A DNA stretch of 39,866 nucleotides from Chloroflexota bacterium (GTDB lineage: Bacteria > Chloroflexota > Limnocylindria > Limnocylindrales > CSP1-4). The notes under the pieces are model-generated. The model searched no databases and had not been told where the DNA came from. It worked only from the letters and a program-made list of their open reading frames with translations. The DNA lies in assembly GCA_013698095.1 (NCBI GenBank), contig JACCVQ010000082.1, forward strand, positions 1 through 39,866, read 5' to 3'. Within the stretch, counting starts at the first letter, position 1, and the number at the start of each line of letters is the position of its first letter. This document shows, in pieces, positions 7,784 through 13,980 of this stretch. Both the position numbers and the translations under genes were made by a program.

Positions 7784-8017
7784 TCAACGAAGTAGCCACT
7801 GGCTGGGCTAGCGATCGCCGACCGCCTTGGTTCGCCTTCGGTCGACGCCGAGGCCCGAATTCGGTCCTCAGCGGACGCTTCTGCTGAAGTCGATATTCGG
7901 GTTGAATGGTCGCAGTTCTCTGTCCAGCGGCGTCTCTACGATGGCCGTGCTTGGTGGGCCGACGGGTGGCCAAGAGCGCGTGCATGTCAGGTCATTCGAG
8001 GACGGCTTTGAGGCAGG

Positions 8018-8060
8018 CGCCTGATACGTAGTCAGGTGCTCTACCGTTGAGCCACGCGCC
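8018..8060 (-). pseudogene. tRNA-like 5' half (tRNA-Arg-ACG-like), with 17-bp repeat
   Basis: The minus strand reads GGCGCGTGG, a D-arm CTC-AACGGTA-GAG, then an anticodon arm CCTGA-CTACGTA-TCAGG with ACG at the anticodon position. No proper T-arm follows: TCGAAT is present but only about three stem pairs form, and position 37 is T instead of a purine. It thus looks like a tRNA interrupted in the anticodon region, with the break at the 17-bp sequence shared with 3973-3989. A weak acceptor pairing (ACGCGCT) can be drawn further on, so a very degenerate tRNA is an alternative. Confidence 0.45.
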
Positions 8061-8120
8061 AGTGCTTCGTGCTCGAACGAGGCCGATTCGAGGTCCGTTC
8101 GCTCACAGTTTCCGGGTGAG

Positions 8121-8187
8121 TCAGGTGCCCATCCGAAAACGAATCAGGTGCCCATCCGAAGTACCGGATGAATCAGGTGCCCATCCA
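8121..8187. repeat. Three direct repeats of TCAGGTGCCCATCC
   Basis: Copies begin at 8121, 8144 and 8174; the first two extend to TCAGGTGCCCATCCGAA. They are preceded by CAGTTTCCGGGTGAG. Multiple short terminal repeats of this look are typical of IS21-family ends, but no transposase is present, so this may be a solo end or an iteron/operator cluster. Confidence 0.5.
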
Positions 8188-8279
8188 GGCGCCGTGCCTC
8201 GATTCTACCTCCGCTAGGGCGACGGCTCAAACTGCTGGTCGATGAGCGGGCTGAGCAGGAACCGACGGCGAGGACTGGC

Positions 8280-8816
8280 ATGACAACGCGAGCCCCTTTC
8301 CCCGGCCAGCTCGAGCAGAGCTTCGCCCGGGTAAACCAGCTCCAGGCCGAGCTCCAGCGCAAGGAGCGCGCGATCGGTCGGAAGGCTCAGGTCCTGGCCA
8401 AGGGCCTCGCCGGCCTGATGGAGCCGGGCGCGCACCTATACCGCATAGGCGTCGGCCTGCACGCCTTCGACGCCGACGGCGCCGTGTGTCTGGCTGCCGC
8501 CTACCTCGAACCCGACGGCGACGCCTACCGCTACCGCTATGCCGTCCTGTGCGGCGGCGAGGCCGCCAAACGCGCTCTGCGGACCGCCGTCCTCGACCCG
8601 AGTGACTGCGACGAACCTGGTTCGGGCCGTCGCATCGCCCTGGCGACCTACGCCGACTACGACGACTTCGTCTACCGGCTCCCCAAGTTCATCGCCGACG
8701 TCACCCGCCGACTGGAAGACCGGATCCAGCACACGGAGGGGGTCGACCTTCAGATCCGGACAGCCCGCCGGCAGCTGTCGGCGGCCAAGCGGTCGCCGCC
8801 TAGGGTGGGGTCGTAG
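8280..8816 (+). CDS. Hypothetical protein with N-terminal coiled coil
   Basis: 178 residues and no family recognised. Residues about 10-40 (QLEQSFARVNQLQAELQRKE) form a likely coiled coil. The middle has an alternating Tyr/Arg/Asp-rich stretch suggestive of a beta-rich domain, and the C-terminal 30 residues are again charged and helical. It is the first gene after the repeat cluster at the left edge of the island. Codon usage and frame quality support a real gene; its role is unknown. Confidence 0.5.
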   Translation: MTTRAPFPGQLEQSFARVNQLQAELQRKERAIGRKAQVLAKGLAGLMEPGAHLYRIGVGLHAFDADGAVCLAAAYLEPDGDAYRYRYAVLCGGEAAKRALRTAVLDPSDCDEPGSGRRIALATYADYDDFVYRLPKFIADVTRRLEDRIQHTEGVDLQIRTARRQLSAAKRSPPRVGS

Positions 8817-8846
8817 CTGTGTCTCACGACGTCATTGAGCCAAGGG

Positions 8847-9317
8847 CTACGCGAACGGTTGGACGGCCTCGTAAAACCGTACAGCGTTCGCGACGATGTC
8901 CTGAATGACCTCAGCCCACGCGTCGCGATTTCGCATCCCTCTGTCCGACAGCCTGGCACCGATGAATGGGTGGGTCGCGTCCTCCGGTCCAACGAACCCG
9001 ATCCCTTCGCCGAATGCCTCCTTCAGCGCACCCTGGCCCTTCCTGAGCCTCTCGAACCGCGCTGCGGTTTCGCCGCTCGTCCGCCCCCGAACCATTACCC
9101 ACATCGATGCGTCATCGAGCTTGATGTTCACCCGATAGGTCGTCCCGCGTACCGACTTGGTGATGAATGCATATGGTCGCGGCCGCGTCGTGGCGAAGAT
9201 CGGCAGCGCCTTGCTCAGGGATGGAATTGCAAGCTCCCAGAAGGCGACAAGGTCTCGTTCGCGCTGTGACGTGGCCTCTTTGATCGGGCGTGTAGGCGTG
9301 GGGCCATCGGTTGGCAC
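8847..9317 (-). CDS. DUF4268-like protein
   Basis: A 156-residue protein resembling DUF4268: an initial RERDLVAFWELAI helix, a beta segment (YRVNIKLDDASMWVMVRG), then FERLRKGQGALKEAFGEGIGF and a terminal helical part (AWAEVIQDIVANAVRFYEAV). Members of this family occur alone or fused to nuclease-like parts and are frequent in defence-type islands; their biochemical role is not established. The apparent start is GTG 9317. It is divergent from the ubiquitin-like operon, with a 288-base spacer. The family match is from memory of the pattern and should be checked by profile search. Confidence 0.5.
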   Translation of the reverse strand: MPTDGPTPTRPIKEATSQRERDLVAFWELAIPSLSKALPIFATTRPRPYAFITKSVRGTTYRVNIKLDDASMWVMVRGRTSGETAARFERLRKGQGALKEAFGEGIGFVGPEDATHPFIGARLSDRGMRNRDAWAEVIQDIVANAVRFYEAVQPFA

Positions 9318-9605
9318 GTTCCAGATGAATCGGCCTCCTTCCCCGCGCTCAAAGAACGGTCAGTCTCGTCCGATCTGGGCTTCGCTCATTCGGGTGGCGG
9401 ACCACGTCCGCGCCGGAATGGAGGTGATGTCCACCGAGGACGACTCTGAACCGGCGGCGAGCGCGCCCGTCGGTGCTCAACCCGCAGTTGCGCGCCGGAC
9501 CCGGGCCGATCCTCGCCGATCGATTCAGAGGCAGCGTGCCGCGACTGCCTCGCCTGCCCGGTTCCGCCTATGTGCGCGGCACCCCGAACACGGAGGCAAC
9601 AAGCC

Positions 9606-9848
9606 ATGCAGGCAATGGAAGCAACGATCGCCCCGACGAAGGTCATCTACGGCGTGAACGAGCTCGATCTCGATCTCGCCGGGAAGTCCATCCGTGGGAT
9701 CTGGAAGGTCCTCGAGCAGGTCCTGAACATCCCCCGCGACGCCGCGGTGTCGGTCAACGGCGACCGGGTCCAGGACGACTACGTCGTCCGCCCGGGCGAC
9801 GAGATCGAGTTCCAGAAGCAGGCCGGCGTGAAGGGCCTGGGGGCCTGA
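9606..9848 (+). CDS. Ubiquitin-like beta-grasp protein (prokaryotic Ubl)
   Basis: 80 residues. The pattern is a beta hairpin (KVIYGVNELDLDLA), a helix (SIRGIWKVLEQVLNI), then AVSVNGDRVQDDYVVRPGDEIEFQKQ, which is the beta-grasp fold shared by ubiquitin, ThiS and MoaD. The C-terminus is GVKGLGA, not a plain Gly-Gly; the GVKG part recalls the C-terminal tail of PRTRC-type Ubls. GGAGG (9592-9596) precedes ATG 9606 by nine bases. It is the first gene of a five-gene conjugation operon with E2-, JAB- and E1-like proteins, so it is most likely the modifier that is adenylated and conjugated. A sulfur-carrier role is possible but does not explain the E2 and JAB partners. Confidence 0.8.
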   Translation: MQAMEATIAPTKVIYGVNELDLDLAGKSIRGIWKVLEQVLNIPRDAAVSVNGDRVQDDYVVRPGDEIEFQKQAGVKGLGA

Positions 9849-9872
9849 CGCCAGCCAACGCGGATGTCCCGG

Positions 9873-9897
9873 AGCCGGCACGCCACGCGCGCCGGCT
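9873..9897 (+). promoter_or_regulatory. Intergenic hairpin between Ubl and E2 genes
   Basis: AGCCGGC (9873-9879) and GCCGGCT (9891-9897) form a 7-bp stem with an 11-base loop in the 84-base gap between the Ubl and E2 genes, the only gap in an otherwise overlapping operon. It could stabilise or partly terminate the transcript, giving more Ubl than enzymes. This is speculative. Confidence 0.35.
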
Positions 9898-9932
9898 TCG
9901 GGCTCCCGCAGCAGAAGGGAGTCTCGAACGCC

Positions 9933-10700
9933 ATGCAATCGCGCACGTTCCTGCGCATCGAGGGCGACCTCGTGAGCCTGGTCACAGAGGTCATCGATCG
10001 GGAGGTAACCCTCCCGGACCTCCTGGCCGAGCTCACCACAGCTCAGGTCGCCATAACCCCTCGGCTGCCGACCGGCTGCCGCTTCTGGATCCGCTCGGGG
10101 ACGACCGACAGATCGGTCTTCGTCGTCGAGCAGGCCCCGTCGCGGCGGACGATCGAGTACCACGCCAGCCGACGTCGAGACAGCGAGCCGACCACTTACC
10201 GGCTCGCCGTGCCGTACGTCGTCTTCGTCGTCTCGACGATCGGTGAACAGATCGAGGGGCTGTCCACGTATTTCCGGACGCAACCGATCGCGTCGCTCGA
10301 CGCGACACTCTTTTCGTCCACCCTGCCGAACACGAATGACGATGGGATCGTCTGTCTCGGATCGGTCCGGGTGAGCGGGGCGAGCGTCGGCGAACGAGTC
10401 GACGCCCTCGTCGGTGCGTTCTGGGCGAGCCGCTTCAACCAGGACCTCCGTCGGCATCCCCTGCCGTTCAGCGGTGGCTTCCGGTCCTGGGCATCCCGCT
10501 CCCGGCGGGATCCGCTCGCCGCCCTGTCCATGCAGTACGACCCCTACTGGCGGACCCTCCGCCAGGTCGTGACGCAGATGGCCGGGCTGGCGATGACCGA
10601 TCTGCCGGCCGGGGTCCCGCTCCCAGAAGAACCGACGGACGCCGACGTTCTGACCCCGAACCCCGTCGTGGGAGGTGAGACCGATGCCATCGCTTCGTGA
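9933..10700 (+). CDS. E2-like ubiquitin-conjugating enzyme (Prok-E2_D/PRTRC-B type candidate)
   Basis: 255 residues from ATG 9933, which follows AAGGGAG. The key segment is LPNTNDDGIVCLGSV. It mirrors the eukaryotic E2 active-site pattern HPN-x4-G-x-ICL and places a catalytic Cys at residue 141. Upstream beta strands (YRLAVPYVVFVV) and STYFRTQPIASLDATLFSS fit the E2 core running into the active site. The C-terminal third (DPLAALSMQYDPYWRTLRQ) is helical. By length and operon partners it resembles the E2-like family that includes PRTRC protein B; this family assignment is from memory. Its expected role is to accept activated Ubl from the E1-like protein and pass it to a target. Its stop overlaps the next start by 17 bases. 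Confidence 0.78.
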   Translation: MQSRTFLRIEGDLVSLVTEVIDREVTLPDLLAELTTAQVAITPRLPTGCRFWIRSGTTDRSVFVVEQAPSRRTIEYHASRRRDSEPTTYRLAVPYVVFVVSTIGEQIEGLSTYFRTQPIASLDATLFSSTLPNTNDDGIVCLGSVRVSGASVGERVDALVGAFWASRFNQDLRRHPLPFSGGFRSWASRSRRDPLAALSMQYDPYWRTLRQVVTQMAGLAMTDLPAGVPLPEEPTDADVLTPNPVVGGETDAIAS

Positions 10701-10941
10701 CCACCTCCTCCGGACTGCGGAGGTCCGCTATCGGAACCTCAGCGCCTGGATGGCTCCCGCTCTCGGCGAGCGGGCGACACCGCTGCCCGATCGATTCTTC
10801 GAGGAGGCCGCACTGACGGTGCTCGCCCACGTCTTCCGGGAGTCGGGTCCCATCCGGGAGCAGCTCGTCTACGAGCGACGCCGCTTCGAGCGACTCGCGC
10901 AACTCATCCACCGCCTGCCCGAACGGGGAGGAGGTGGCTGA
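10684..10941 (+). CDS. Unrecognised 85-aa helical protein in the Ubl operon
   Basis: Predicted all-helical: DHLLRTAEVRYRNLSAWMA, then DRFFEEAALTVLAHVF and IREQLVYERRRFERLAQLIH, ending in a Gly run. ATG 10684 has a strong GGGAGGTGAG site and overlaps the E2 stop; its own TGA overlaps the JAB start as TGATG. This tight coupling argues for an equimolar partner of the E2 or JAB protein, such as an adaptor. No domain is recognised and no Cys or His cluster is present, so it is not an obvious E3 RING-type protein. Confidence 0.7.
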   Translation: MPSLRDHLLRTAEVRYRNLSAWMAPALGERATPLPDRFFEEAALTVLAHVFRESGPIREQLVYERRRFERLAQLIHRLPERGGGG

Positions 10942-11768
10942 TGTTTCCGATTCTCGAAGCCGGTCCATCGCTCGAAGGGGCGTCCCTGCCAGCCTTCGTC
11001 GTCGCTCGCGACGGGCTCTACCTGCGGAAGCGAAGCCTCCTCGGGTTGAGCCAGACGAAGGTCGGCCGGATCGCCCACCTGCCGGAAGGCAAAGAGTTCG
11101 TCGACTACGCGCTGCCGAAGGTCCCATCTGACCTGATGGCTCGTGCGGTCGGCTTCTTCCGCGCCGTCTACCGGCTCCACCGAACCGAGGCGGCTGTCCT
11201 CCTGGTCTGGCGCGACTCAGGCTTTGACCTGGTCGTTCCGAACCAGAAGGTGTCGAGCGTCTCGGTCCGGTTCGACCTGGCGGACGGCGATCTGCCGGCC
11301 GGCTCGCGGCTCGTCGGCTCGATCCACAGCCATGGCGGATACACCGCCTACGCCAGCTCGATCGACGAGGACGACGAGGCGGAGCTCGATGGGCTCCACA
11401 TCGTCGTTGGTGACTTCGATCGACGACGGCTCGGCTACTCAGCCGCAGTCGTTGTCGACGGCATCCGCTTCCACCTGAAGACGGGCCAGCTCATCGAGCG
11501 GCCTCGGCGTCTCGCCGAGCCACCCGACGAATGGCTCCACAAGGTGAAGGTGGCGCCGCCGCCCCGGCCGAAGGGCAAACCGTCAATGGCCGCATACCTC
11601 GCCCGGGGCTTCAAACCCTCGGCCGAGATCGCGAAGCCAAGTCGACGGGAGCTCGACGACGCGATCGCCAAGGCGAGCAAGCTCGCCGAGGGACTCGGTT
11701 TCCGTCTCGCCCACTGGCTCGTGCCGGTCTCCGGCTCGAGCGAGAAGGGAGGCACCGCCGATGGCTGA
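10941..11768 (+). CDS. JAMM/JAB-domain metalloprotease (deubiquitinase-like)
   Basis: 275 residues. The zinc motif is complete: Glu83, then His129-x-His131-x7-Ser139-x2-Asp142 (GSIHSHGGYTAYASSIDEDD), which is the HxHx7SxxD signature of JAB peptidases. The N-terminal 80 residues form a separate domain with Arg/Leu-rich strands. The C-terminal 100 residues are basic and Pro-rich (VKVAPPPRPKGKPS) followed by a helical tail. The expected job is to trim the Ubl tail or cleave Ubl-target bonds. GGGGAGGAGG before the ATG is a strong ribosome site, and the stop overlaps the E1 start by eight bases. Confidence 0.85.
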   Translation: MFPILEAGPSLEGASLPAFVVARDGLYLRKRSLLGLSQTKVGRIAHLPEGKEFVDYALPKVPSDLMARAVGFFRAVYRLHRTEAAVLLVWRDSGFDLVVPNQKVSSVSVRFDLADGDLPAGSRLVGSIHSHGGYTAYASSIDEDDEAELDGLHIVVGDFDRRRLGYSAAVVVDGIRFHLKTGQLIERPRRLAEPPDEWLHKVKVAPPPRPKGKPSMAAYLARGFKPSAEIAKPSRRELDDAIAKASKLAEGLGFRLAHWLVPVSGSSEKGGTADG

Positions 11769-12459
11769 CCGGATCGTCCTCGTCGGCTGCGGCGGGATCG
11801 GGAGCCAGTTGCTCCCGCCGCTCGTCCGTTACCTCGCGAACCGGCCCGAGCCGCGATCGCTCCTCGTCCTCGTCGATGGCGACGTCTTCGAGCCTAGGAA
11901 CCGATCGCGACAGGCCTGCTCGCAACGCGATCTGGGCTCGAACAAGGCCGAGGCACTGGCCCGGGTCGCACGAGACGATGGGCTCGCCTGCCAGGCGATC
12001 CCCGAGTTCCTCGACGAGACCAACGTCCGCTCGATCGTCCGCGAGGGCGACGCCATCCTCCTCGCGGTCGACAACCACCGAGCGCGGGCCCTCGTCGATC
12101 GGCATCTCGGATCGCTCGACGACGCGACGCTCATCAGCGGCGGCAACGACGAGACGGACGGCAACGTCCAGCTCGTCCGGCGCCGCGACGGCTGGTCCGT
12201 GGACGGCCATCTGACCGAGATCCACCCGGAGATCGGCATGGCCACTGAAGAGGAACCGCGCGGCAACGGCTGCCAGGTGATGGCGGTCGAACGTCCGCAG
12301 CTCCTCGTGACGAACCTGATGGTCGCCAGCGCGATGCTCAGCTGCTTCTGGCAGATCAGTGAGCGCGGCAGCGTCCCCTACAGCGAGGTCTACCTCGACG
12401 CGATCCAGAACGCGGCTCGCAGCCGCTCCTGGTTCCGCGTCCCGGCCGGCGCGCAATAG
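11761..12459 (+). CDS. ThiF/E1-like Ubl-activating enzyme
   Basis: 232 residues with the E1 adenylation fold: nucleotide-binding GCGGIG (9-14), acidic VDGD (38-41), an Asn47 plus Arg50-Gln51 equivalent of the NLNRQ motif, Lys62, and AVDN (102-105). Cys171 in PRGNGCQV is the best candidate for the thioester Cys. No CxxC zinc pairs are seen, so it is the zinc-less, minimal type. It would adenylate the Ubl C-terminus with ATP and hand it to the E2. It is the last of the five tightly coupled genes. Confidence 0.85.
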   Translation: MADRIVLVGCGGIGSQLLPPLVRYLANRPEPRSLLVLVDGDVFEPRNRSRQACSQRDLGSNKAEALARVARDDGLACQAIPEFLDETNVRSIVREGDAILLAVDNHRARALVDRHLGSLDDATLISGGNDETDGNVQLVRRRDGWSVDGHLTEIHPEIGMATEEEPRGNGCQVMAVERPQLLVTNLMVASAMLSCFWQISERGSVPYSEVYLDAIQNAARSRSWFRVPAGAQ

Positions 12460-12559
12460 GGGAGTGTGGATTTCAGGTGCACAACCCGGCCGAGGCGGCG
12501 CCCACTGGCGTCCCTCGGCCGAACCATATCCAGAACCTTTGTTACTGGTGGAGAAACAG

Positions 12560-13705
12560 TTGTCACAAACGCGATCGACAAACCCATTCCGTCCCGGCAG
12601 CGGGATCCTCCCGCCGCTGCTGGCCGGACGCGACCGCGAAACGGCGGTTCTCGAGTCGCGCGCGACTCGCACGCGCGAGGGTCATCCGCAGCACACGGCG
12701 CTCCTGGGCGAGTGGGCGATCGGCAAGACGACGCTGCTCATGCATTGGCGTCGCCTGCGGCGCGCGGCAGGTGACGCCGTCGTGCTCTCGATGGCGTACC
12801 CGCAGGCCGCTGACGAGTTCCTATCCAGCTTGGTGGGCGCGATCGACGCCGAAAACAAGCCCGAGCGGGCAGAGCGGCTCGATCTCGAGTTCGGATTGGA
12901 CGTCGGCATCGCCGAAGCTCGCATTCGCCGGCCGTCCCGCGACACCGAGCACGAACTGCGAGCAGCCCTGAAGCGCCTCGTCGAACGACGAGGTGGCGAG
13001 GATCGTTCGGTCCTTGTGCTTATCGATGACGTGGATCTGTTACCGGCCCCCGGCGACCTTCTGCTGAGGCTCCGCGCATGCGCCCTCGAGCTGTACGCGG
13101 CCGACCTGCCAGTCGCGATCGTGGTGTCAGCGTCACCCGGACTCTTCAGCGGCGTGCGATCGGCCCACGAGCCGCTGGTCCGGTTCTTCGAGCCGATTAC
13201 GGTCGGCCCGCTGCAGGCAGCCGATGCCGCGCGCGCATTGACCGAGCCGCTTGCGGGGACCGGGGTTCGCTTCGACCCGGACGTAGTCGACGAGATCGTC
13301 GAACTCGCGAGTGGCCGTCCGTACTACCTGCAGAAGCTCGGCTACTTCACGTTCGATGCAGCGACGGATGGACGGGTCGCCGGATCTCAGTTCGCGATCG
13401 GATTCGAGCGTGCATTCGCCTCGGTGAGCCAGGAGATCTTTGTCGCCCGCTGGTCCGCGATGTCCCCGATCGATCGCGAAGTCGTCGTGGTCCTCGCCCG
13501 CAGCGCAGAACCGCGTCCGTCAGGCGATATTGAAGCGGAGGTTGCGCGGCGAGGGGTCAGACCGGGTGCGACCCGCCAGTCGCTTCGACGACTCGCGGCG
13601 AGAGGGCACATCGATCGTCTGACCAACGGGCACCGCGGTCGATACACCCTGCGAGACCGCCTGTTCCGGCGCTTCCTCGACCTGCAGCACGGGAGCGAGG
13701 CGTAA
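12560..13705 (+). CDS. AAA-type ATPase with C-terminal winged helix (Orc1/AAA_16-like)
   Basis: About 381 residues from TTG 12560, which has GGTGGAG six bases before; a GTG at 12548 is also possible. The typical opening NPFRPGSGILPPLLAGRD is followed by Walker A GEWAIGKTTLL and Walker B VLVLIDDVDLL. A lid region (VGPLQAADAARALTEPL) and a C-terminal winged-helix-like segment (RQSLRRLAARGHIDRL) follow. Such ATPases occur in mobile elements and defence clusters. Its place directly after the E1 gene, on the same strand and about 100 bases away, suggests it is an effector or target of the Ubl system or part of the element's own machinery. The upstream open frame that overlaps the E1 gene is not conserved-looking. 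Confidence 0.75.
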   Translation: MSQTRSTNPFRPGSGILPPLLAGRDRETAVLESRATRTREGHPQHTALLGEWAIGKTTLLMHWRRLRRAAGDAVVLSMAYPQAADEFLSSLVGAIDAENKPERAERLDLEFGLDVGIAEARIRRPSRDTEHELRAALKRLVERRGGEDRSVLVLIDDVDLLPAPGDLLLRLRACALELYAADLPVAIVVSASPGLFSGVRSAHEPLVRFFEPITVGPLQAADAARALTEPLAGTGVRFDPDVVDEIVELASGRPYYLQKLGYFTFDAATDGRVAGSQFAIGFERAFASVSQEIFVARWSAMSPIDREVVVVLARSAEPRPSGDIEAEVARRGVRPGATRQSLRRLAARGHIDRLTNGHRGRYTLRDRLFRRFLDLQHGSEA

Positions 13706-13707
13706 GA

Positions 13708-13947
13708 GTGTCCCGTCGTTCGTCTGCGACCAAGCCGCGCTCAGTTGCCCGCAGGCGGACATCCACCCCACGTCGCCCTACTCCACTCGTCCGTCGGCGA
13801 ATCCCGCTCGTCTTGAGGGTCCATCCGCCCGCGCAGAGACGGAACGACAGCGTCATCGCGGCGATTGTGGAGGTCATCCGCGATGCCATGACAGCCGACG
13901 GCGATGCAGAAACTGCACGCCTGGAGCCGGAGAAGGCTCTGGCTTAG
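13708..13947 (+). CDS. Small basic hypothetical protein
   Basis: 79 residues from GTG 13708, two bases after the ATPase stop. The first 45 residues are very Arg-rich and low in complexity; the last 30 (DSVIAAIVEVIRDAMTADGD) look helical. It fills the space between the ATPase and the serine recombinase. It may be a real small accessory protein or a chance frame; no family is recognised. Confidence 0.35.
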   Translation: MSRRSSATKPRSVARRRTSTPRRPTPLVRRRIPLVLRVHPPAQRRNDSVIAAIVEVIRDAMTADGDAETARLEPEKALA

Positions 13948-13980
13948 AATGGCTACCTTCACGAACCTCGATGAATTCTG

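Larger units (their letters stand above)
7784..8279. other. Intergenic region holding tRNA-like and IS-end-like sequences
   Basis: No gene is recognised in these roughly 500 bases. They contain the second 17-bp repeat inside a tRNA-like 5' half (8018-8060, minus) and three direct copies of TCAGGTGCCCATCC (8121-8187). This is probably the left boundary zone of the accessory island. Confidence 0.5.

Noticed and set aside
12359..12559. N-terminal extension of the AAA ATPase frame overlapping the E1 gene
   Set aside because: It is low-complexity and Arg/Ser-rich, while family homology starts at NPFRP; a later TTG or GTG with a ribosome site fits better.
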